From IMG/VR virus record IMGVR_UViG_3300030119_000104, positions 1 through 20,876 of that record: 20,876 nucleotides of DNA, one strand, 5' to 3'. Below are positions 14,213-18,277 of this stretch, piece after piece. Both the position numbers and the translations under genes were made by a program. Position 1 is the stretch's first letter; every line of letters starts with the position of its first letter. The stretch comes from a virus. Under the pieces are notes generated by a model. The model did no database searches, was not told the origin of the DNA, and saw only the letters and a program-made list of their open reading frames with translations.

Positions 14213-14371
14213 ATGGCTAAACGAGGATTATACGCAAACATCCACGCCAAACGTAAGCGTATCAAAGCTGGTTCTGGTGAAAAGATGAGAAAACCAGGAA
14301 GCAAAGGAGCTCCCACGGCTGCTAACTTTAAACGTGCAGCAAAAACCGCAAAAAAACGTAAGAAAAAATGA
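14213..14371 (+). CDS. Small basic protein, 52 aa (MAKRGLYANIHAKRKRI type)
   Basis: A 52-residue protein starting MAKRGLYANIHAKRKRIKAG, followed by SGEKMRKPGSKGAPTA and a lysine-rich end (KTAKKRKKK). The RGLYANIxAKRKRIxxGSGEKMRKPGxKGAPT pattern is widespread in tailed phages, usually beside structural genes. The function is unknown to me. It starts immediately after the previous stop and its TGA shares ATGA with the hli start, so it is coupled to the photosynthesis cassette. Confidence 0.8.
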   Translation: MAKRGLYANIHAKRKRIKAGSGEKMRKPGSKGAPTAANFKRAAKTAKKRKKK

Positions 14372-14499
14372 CACACAACCACAACAATGACAAATGGCAC
14401 ATAGCTGAAGAGCTCAATGGTCGCCTTGCAATGATAGGAGTAGTAGCTGCTATAGGTACGTACTTCTTTACAGGTCAGATTATACCTGGAATTTTGTAA
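14368..14499 (+). CDS. hli: High-light-inducible protein (one-helix chlorophyll-binding)
   Basis: A 43-residue Hli/Scp protein. The chlorophyll-binding helix is AEELNGRLAMIGVVAAIGTYFFTG (spread over residues 13-36), with the family signature ExxNGRxAMxG. The Glu and the Asn in this motif ligate chlorophyll in Hlips. The protein inserts once in the thylakoid membrane and protects photosystem II or newly made D1 against excess light. The N-terminus is short and His/Asn-rich (MTHNHNNDKWH), so it is a minimal phage form. It shares ATGA with the preceding gene and lies 76 bases before psbA, the usual pairing in cyanophages. Confidence 0.93.
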   Translation: MTHNHNNDKWHIAEELNGRLAMIGVVAAIGTYFFTGQIIPGIL

Positions 14500-14504
14500 T
14501 CAAC

Positions 14505-14543
14505 ATGCTCCCATAAGAGGTCGGCTCTAGCTGGTGGGAGCAT
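14505..14543 (+). promoter_or_regulatory. Structured psbA 5' leader hairpin (possible PhotoRC-type element)
   Basis: The 76-base gap between hli and psbA holds a perfect 9-bp stem: ATGCTCCCA at 14505-14513 pairs with TGGGAGCAT at 14535-14543. Inside the 21-base loop AGAG (14516-14519) can pair with CTCT (14525-14528). No T-run follows, so it is not an ordinary intrinsic terminator. The rest of the leader (14544-14575) is AT-rich, runs directly to the psbA ATG and has no Shine-Dalgarno sequence. PhotoRC-I and PhotoRC-II RNA motifs have been described before psbA genes of cyanobacteria and cyanophages. Position fits, but I cannot confirm the match. It could also be a processing or stability element that protects the psbA mRNA. 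Confidence 0.6.
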
Positions 14544-14575
14544 TATAACCTCGTACACTTTACATATTTATACAC

Positions 14576-15634
14576 ATGGCTGCAATCTCATTACAAAGAG
14601 AAACAACCAATAAGTGGCAAGAGTTATGTAAGTGGGTTACAAGCACAGACAACAGACTATACGTTGGTTGGTTTGGTGTACTTATGATCCCTGCATTACT
14701 TACAGCTGCAACCTGTTTTATTATCGCCTTTATAGCTGCTCCACCTGTTGACATAGACGGGATACGTGAACCAGTTTCTGGCTCTCTACTCTATGGAAAC
14801 AACATCATCTCTGGGGCAATCGTCCCGTCATCAAACGCAATCGGTCTGCACTTCTACCCAATCTGGGAGGCTGCAACCATTGACGAATGGCTCTACAATG
14901 GTGGGCCATACCAACTTATCATATTCCATTTCCTCATCGGTGTCTCTGCTTATATGGGACGACAATGGGAACTTAGTTACAGATTAGGTATGAGACCTTG
15001 GATAGCAGTAGCATACTCAGCTCCAGTCTCAGCAGCCTTTGCTGTATTTCTTGTCTACCCTTTCGGGCAGGGGAGTTTCAGTGATGGTATGCCTCTCGGT
15101 ATTTCTGGTACTTTTAATTTCATGTTTGTATTCCAAGCCGAACACAATATCCTTATGCACCCGTTCCATATGCTCGGTGTTCTTGGGGTATTCGGTGGTT
15201 CTCTTGCCTCTGCTATGCACGGAAGTCTTGTTACTTCTTCTCTTATTAAAGAGACAACTGCATTGGAAGCTCAGAACTATGGTTACAAATTTGGACAGGA
15301 AGAGGAGACATATAACATCGTTGCAGCTCACGGCTACTTCGGACGTTTACTTTTCCAATATGCAAGTTTTAACAATTCTCGCTCTCTACACTTCTTTCTG
15401 GCTGTTCTCCCCGTGGTTGGTATATGGTTTACCTCGATGGGTATAGCTACTATGGCATTTAACCTAAATGGTTTCAACTTCAACCAGTCAGTTGTTGACG
15501 CTAACGGTAAGGTTATCCCCACATGGGCTGACATAGTTAATAGACAAAACCTTGGATTCGAGGTAATGCACGAGCGTAATGCTCACAACTTCCCTCTTGA
15601 CTTGGCATGTATTGAGTCTACAGAAATTGCTTAA
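14576..15634 (+). CDS. psbA: Photosystem II reaction-centre protein D1
   Basis: A 352-residue D1 with standard numbering and no gaps through Ala344. Key residues are present: Tyr161 (TyrZ), Asp170, Glu189, His190, His332, Glu333, His337 and Asp342 for the manganese cluster and donor side; His118 and His198 for chlorophyll; His215 and His272 for iron; Ser264 and Phe255 at the QB site. Residue 130 is Gln, as in the D1:1 form. Phage D1 replaces photodamaged host D1 so that light energy remains available during infection. The tail after Ala344 is only eight residues (CIESTEIA), about half the usual cyanobacterial extension, and starts with Cys. It lies in the thylakoid membrane. Its stop overlaps the likely ndhI start. 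Confidence 0.97.
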   Translation: MAAISLQRETTNKWQELCKWVTSTDNRLYVGWFGVLMIPALLTAATCFIIAFIAAPPVDIDGIREPVSGSLLYGNNIISGAIVPSSNAIGLHFYPIWEAATIDEWLYNGGPYQLIIFHFLIGVSAYMGRQWELSYRLGMRPWIAVAYSAPVSAAFAVFLVYPFGQGSFSDGMPLGISGTFNFMFVFQAEHNILMHPFHMLGVLGVFGGSLASAMHGSLVTSSLIKETTALEAQNYGYKFGQEEETYNIVAAHGYFGRLLFQYASFNNSRSLHFFLAVLPVVGIWFTSMGIATMAFNLNGFNFNQSVVDANGKVIPTWADIVNRQNLGFEVMHERNAHNFPLDLACIESTEIA

Positions 15635-16124
15635 TTTTATAAAAGATACAATAGACTCTGCAAAATATTTATTGCAGGGTCTTTCTGTAACTTTAAGTCA
15701 TATGGGTAGAAGACCTATTACAGTTCAATACCCTTATGAAAAACTCATACCCTCAACACAATACAGAGGAAGAATACACTATGAGTTTGATAAGTGCATA
15801 GCATGTGAAGTTTGCGTTCGAGTATGTCCGATAAATTTACCAGTAGTTGATTGGGTAATGAATAAGGAAACAAAGAAAAAAGAATTAAGGAATTATTCTA
15901 TTGACTTTGGGGCTTGTATATTTTGTGGTAATTGCGTTGAGTATTGCCCTACTAATTGCTTATCAATGACTGAAGAATATGAATTGGCTACATTTGACAG
16001 ACACACTCTTAATTTTGATAACATCGCTCTTGGACGACTTCCCACTAATGTTACAAGTGATCCCACAGTTAGATCATTACGTGAACTCGGTTATCTTTCC
16101 AAGGGTGTTATGGATCCTCACTAA
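15627..16124 (+). CDS. ndhI: NDH-1 subunit I, two [4Fe-4S] ferredoxin-type protein
   Basis: This is NdhI of the photosynthetic NDH-1 complex, which takes electrons from ferredoxin and passes them towards plastoquinone in cyclic electron flow around photosystem I. It has the [15 protein letters not shown] segment, then two complete cluster motifs: [12 protein letters not shown] and [12 protein letters not shown]. These are followed by [17 protein letters not shown] and [15 protein letters not shown]. Identity to cyanobacterial NdhI is obvious by eye. It stops near residue 165, whereas the host protein continues about 25-30 residues. I prefer TTG 15627, giving the usual N-terminal helix ([17 protein letters not shown]) and an 8-base overlap with psbA. 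TTG 15612 or ATG 15579 would only add residues inside psbA. No ribosome site decides. Confidence 0.92.
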   Translation: MLNFIKDTIDSAKYLLQGLSVTLSHMGRRPITVQYPYEKLIPSTQYRGRIHYEFDKCIACEVCVRVCPINLPVVDWVMNKETKKKELRNYSIDFGACIFCGNCVEYCPTNCLSMTEEYELATFDRHTLNFDNIALGRLPTNVTSDPTVRSLRELGYLSKGVMDPH

Positions 16125-16128
16125 ACCA

Positions 16129-16189
16129 CGTCCGTTCATCCTTCGGGACGCATGCAATCAGATCATGGAACGGGGGTCTGATACTGGAG
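16129..16189 (+). promoter_or_regulatory. Candidate glutamine-II (Downstream-peptide) riboswitch
   Basis: Between ndhI and a 16-codon frame lies a compact pseudoknot. Stem 1: CCGTTC (16132-16137) with GAACGG (16168-16173). Inside it a TCC-TTCG-GGA hairpin (16139-16148) has a UUCG tetraloop. The pseudoknot stem is ATCAGA (16157-16162) with TCTGAT (16177-16182), interleaved with stem 1. The CGTTCATCC...GGGACGCATG...GGAACG core is what I recall of the Downstream-peptide motif of marine cyanobacteria and cyanophages, a glutamine-binding RNA related to the glnA motif. A competing stem exists: CGTCC (16129-16133) with GGACG (16146-16150). The Shine-Dalgarno GGAG (16186-16189) lies just past the pseudoknot, so ligand binding could change access to it. 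Confidence 0.82.
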
Positions 16190-16195
16190 ATCATT

Positions 16196-16246
16196 ATGAC
16201 ACTCAAGTATCGTGGCGTTGAGTACACACCAATTAAGAAAAAGTAA
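16196..16246 (+). CDS. Riboswitch-linked 16-residue peptide (YRG-x-x-Y type)
   Basis: ATG 16196 follows GGAG (16186-16189) at 6 bases and encodes MTLKYRGVEYTPIKKK before TAA 16244-16246. The LxYRGVxY core resembles the start of small cyanobacterial DUF4278-type proteins and the short peptides placed after Downstream-peptide riboswitches. The location right behind the pseudoknot makes translation likely despite the length. In Synechocystis, a glnA-type glutamine riboswitch controls a small protein that inhibits glutamine synthetase. Whether this phage peptide acts on nitrogen enzymes is unknown. It is basic at the C-terminus and has no membrane segment. Confidence 0.7.
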   Translation: MTLKYRGVEYTPIKKK

Positions 16247-16257
16247 TTCGTAAAAGC

Positions 16258-16287
16258 GAGTGGGAAGGTGCGAACCCTTCCCTACTT
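16258..16287 (+). other. Long RNA hairpin in the capsid leader
   Basis: GGGAAGG (16262-16268) and CCTTCCC (16276-16282) form a perfect 7-bp stem with a 7-base loop (TGCGAAC). Four more pairs (16258-16261 with 16284-16287) extend it past one bulged T at 16283. There is no T-run, so a Rho-independent terminator is unlikely. It may be an RNA processing or stability element before the capsid gene; T7 has RNase III sites in comparable places. Confidence 0.5.
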
Positions 16288-16425
16288 ATTGGCATCAGCC
16301 TCTACGGAGATACCTAATGCCGTCATGACGGTGGGATAGACCACAACATCAGTATGAGTCTTAACTGAAACAAATAAGATTCCTATAAAACTAGATCTAG
16401 GAACGATAATTAATACCTTATAAAA
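16288..16425 (+). other. Rest of capsid-gene leader, structured, no gene seen
   Basis: No reading frame of useful length is present. Several small structures can be drawn: GGCAT (16291-16295) with ATGCC (16317-16321) enclosing a CTC-TACG-GAG hairpin (16300-16309); a 12-base palindrome CCGTCATGACGG (16320-16331); and a 10-base palindrome CTAGATCTAG near 16390. The last 35 bases before the capsid ATG are AT-rich and lack a Shine-Dalgarno sequence. A phage promoter for the capsid gene probably lies in this region, but I cannot identify its sequence. Confidence 0.45.
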
Positions 16426-17595
16426 ATGGCACAACAGTCAACAAATAACCCAGCTTCACAAACCTTTCTGGGTAGAATAAATACAGCTACAAACGCTACA
16501 AATAACAGAGACCTTTATTTAAAGTTGTTCTCAGGTGAGATGTTTACTGGCTTCCAAAGGGAAACAATCGCACGTGACCTAGTCATGAAGCGTACGTTAA
16601 CCAACGGAAAGAGTTTACAGTTCATCTATACTGGTCGCACAAGTGCGGAATACCACACACCTGGAAACAGTATATTAGGAAACTCTGACAAAACTCCTCC
16701 AGTAGCAGAAAAAACAATTACAGTCGATGACCTATTAATTAGCTCGGCTTTTGTGTATGAGCTAGATGAGACACTAGCACACTATGAATTGAGAGGAGAA
16801 ATCTCTAAGAAGATCGGTTACGCACTTGCACAAAAGTACGATAGACTAATCTTCAGAGCTATTGCTAAAGGTGCTAGACAGGCATCTCCAGTATCACTAA
16901 CCAACTTCGTTGAGCCAGGTGGTACACAAATTCAAGTTGGTGCGGGTTCTAACGCAGACGATGCTCTTGATTCAACTAAATTAGTTACAGCTTTCTATGA
17001 TGCTGCAGCTGCTTTAGATGAAAAAGGGGTGAGTGATGACGGAAGAGTGGCCGTATTAAACCCTAGGCAATATTATTCCCTCATACAAGAGGCAGGCTCT
17101 AACGGCTTGATTAACAGAGATGTACAAGGTACAGCTTTACAGAGTGGAAATGGCGTAATTGAAATTGCAGGTATCAAAATCTTCAAATCAATGAACGTTC
17201 CATTCTTCAGTAAGTATGGTACTAAGTATGCACCTGCATCTAGCCCATCAGCTGCTACTGACCTTGATACAGTAGATCCTGGAAATACAGGTTCATTCGT
17301 ATCTGAAGCTATTGAAACAGCTACAACAGTTACAGGTAACAACTATGGCCCACGCCAGAACTACGGTGCTGCCTCTAACTTTGCAAACACATGTGGATTA
17401 ATCTTCCAAAGAGAAGCTGCAGGTGTTGTTGAAACTATTGGCCCACAAGTTCAAGTAACTTCTGGGGATGTTTCTGTAGTTTACCAAGGTGATGTCATCC
17501 TAGGAAGACTCGCTATGGGTGCAGACTACGTGAACCCAGCAGCTTGTGTAGAATTGTTCGCTGGAACAACTACAAAGCCAGCTGCTTTCTCATAA
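16426..17595 (+). CDS. Major capsid protein, T7 gp10-like
   Basis: A 389-residue capsid protein of the T7 gp10A type (345 aa), with the HK97 shell fold. Family segments include LKLFSGEMFTGFQRETIARD near residues 32-51, the GKSLQFIYTGRTSAEYHTPGN region that matches T7 GKSAQFPVLGRTQAAYLAPGE, and TITVDDLLISSAFVYELDETLAHYELR (T7 ITIDGLLTADVLIYDIEDAMNHYDVR). A Gly/Ser/Thr-rich insert near residues 270-305 (SSPSAATDLDTVDPGNTGS) may be a surface loop. It should be the most abundant virion protein. It is preceded by a structured leader and followed by a strong terminator. The scaffold gene is 2.6 kb upstream instead of adjacent because of the photosynthesis and small-gene insert. Confidence 0.95.
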   Translation: MAQQSTNNPASQTFLGRINTATNATNNRDLYLKLFSGEMFTGFQRETIARDLVMKRTLTNGKSLQFIYTGRTSAEYHTPGNSILGNSDKTPPVAEKTITVDDLLISSAFVYELDETLAHYELRGEISKKIGYALAQKYDRLIFRAIAKGARQASPVSLTNFVEPGGTQIQVGAGSNADDALDSTKLVTAFYDAAAALDEKGVSDDGRVAVLNPRQYYSLIQEAGSNGLINRDVQGTALQSGNGVIEIAGIKIFKSMNVPFFSKYGTKYAPASSPSAATDLDTVDPGNTGSFVSEAIETATTVTGNNYGPRQNYGAASNFANTCGLIFQREAAGVVETIGPQVQVTSGDVSVVYQGDVILGRLAMGADYVNPAACVELFAGTTTKPAAFS

Positions 17596-17609
17596 CTATT
17601 TATTTATAT

Positions 17610-17632
17610 GGGGGCTTAGTCCCCCTTTTTTT
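17610..17632 (+). terminator. Intrinsic transcription terminator after the capsid gene
   Basis: GGGGG (17610-17614), loop CTTAGT, CCCCC (17621-17625), then seven T (17626-17632). This is a classic Rho-independent terminator 14 bases past the capsid stop. T7 has its main late terminator (T-phi) at the same place, where partial read-through makes capsid mRNA exceed tail mRNA. A similar effect is expected here. The T-run ends 3 bases before the next ATG, so read-through is needed for tail gene expression. Confidence 0.93.
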
Positions 17633-17635
17633 ATT

Positions 17636-18277
17636 ATGTCAGTAATATCTTACGGAGTGTCTACCGAACTAGATGCTGTAAACTCAATCTTGATGAGCGT
17701 TGGAGAATCCCCAGTTAATACTATAACTAATGTGCAAAGCCCCGAAGTGGTTATGGCACAGACTACTCTAAGGCAAGTCTGCCGTGAGATACAATCTGAG
17801 GGATGGTCATACAACACAGAGAATGAGTATCCTATTGACACCGATACCAACAACCAAGTGGTAGTTCCTAATAATATACTACAGATGGATCTTAATATAT
17901 TCCAGCATGGAAAAGATTATGATGTAGTAAGACGTAGTGATAACGGTGTAGCTAAAGTGTATGATAAAAAAGGTCATACATTTACATTTACAAATGTTAG
18001 TAAATTATTTTTTGATGTAATATGGATGATAGATTTTGAAGATCTACCACAACCATTTAAAGATTACATCACCGCTAGAGCCTGTAGAATCGCCTCTAAC
18101 CGTATGGTAAACAACCCGCAGTCTGCTAAGTTACTTGAAGCTGATGAAGCCTATGCAAGAGCAGCTGCACTTGAGTACGATGCAAAGCAAGGCGACTATA
18201 ATATCTTTAATGATTTCCAATATCAACAAGATGCAAATACCGTGTATCGTCCATTTAAAGTATTGAGAAGAATGTAA
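17636..18277 (+). CDS. Tail tubular protein A, T7 gp11-like
   Basis: A 213-residue gatekeeper/adaptor protein (T7 gp11, 196 aa). It forms the ring between the portal and the tail nozzle. Typical features are the N-terminal STELDAVNSILMSVGESPVN segment (residues 9-28), then REIQSEGWSYNTE (about 50-62), and the helical C-terminal part with YITARACRIASNRM and EADEAYARAAALEYDAKQGDYN. The N-terminal AVNxxLxxxGExPV pattern is shared by gp11 proteins of podoviruses. It begins just after the capsid terminator and its TAA overlaps the next ATG by one base. Confidence 0.94.
   Translation: MSVISYGVSTELDAVNSILMSVGESPVNTITNVQSPEVVMAQTTLRQVCREIQSEGWSYNTENEYPIDTDTNNQVVVPNNILQMDLNIFQHGKDYDVVRRSDNGVAKVYDKKGHTFTFTNVSKLFFDVIWMIDFEDLPQPFKDYITARACRIASNRMVNNPQSAKLLEADEAYARAAALEYDAKQGDYNIFNDFQYQQDANTVYRPFKVLRRM

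Noticed and set aside
14505-14543. Rho-independent terminator between hli and psbA
   Set aside because: The stem is strong but is followed by TATAACC and not a T-run, and a terminator here would separate hli from psbA, so a leader element is preferred.
14544-14575. Sigma-70-type promoter before psbA (TTTACA and TATACA boxes)
   Set aside because: The two boxes are only a few bases apart, far from the 16-18 base spacing needed; the AT-rich stretch alone is not evidence.
15029-15331. Open reading frame of 100 codons on the - strand inside psbA (and a 135-codon + frame at 15039)
   Set aside because: They are shadows of the highly conserved psbA frame, with no start context or recognisable motif.
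16257-16360. Possible tRNA: 7-bp stem with a 7-base loop (TGCGAAC) and nearby ACCA
   Set aside because: The loop is not a proper T-loop (no TTC), no acceptor or anticodon arms can be paired around it, and the stem is too long for a T-arm.
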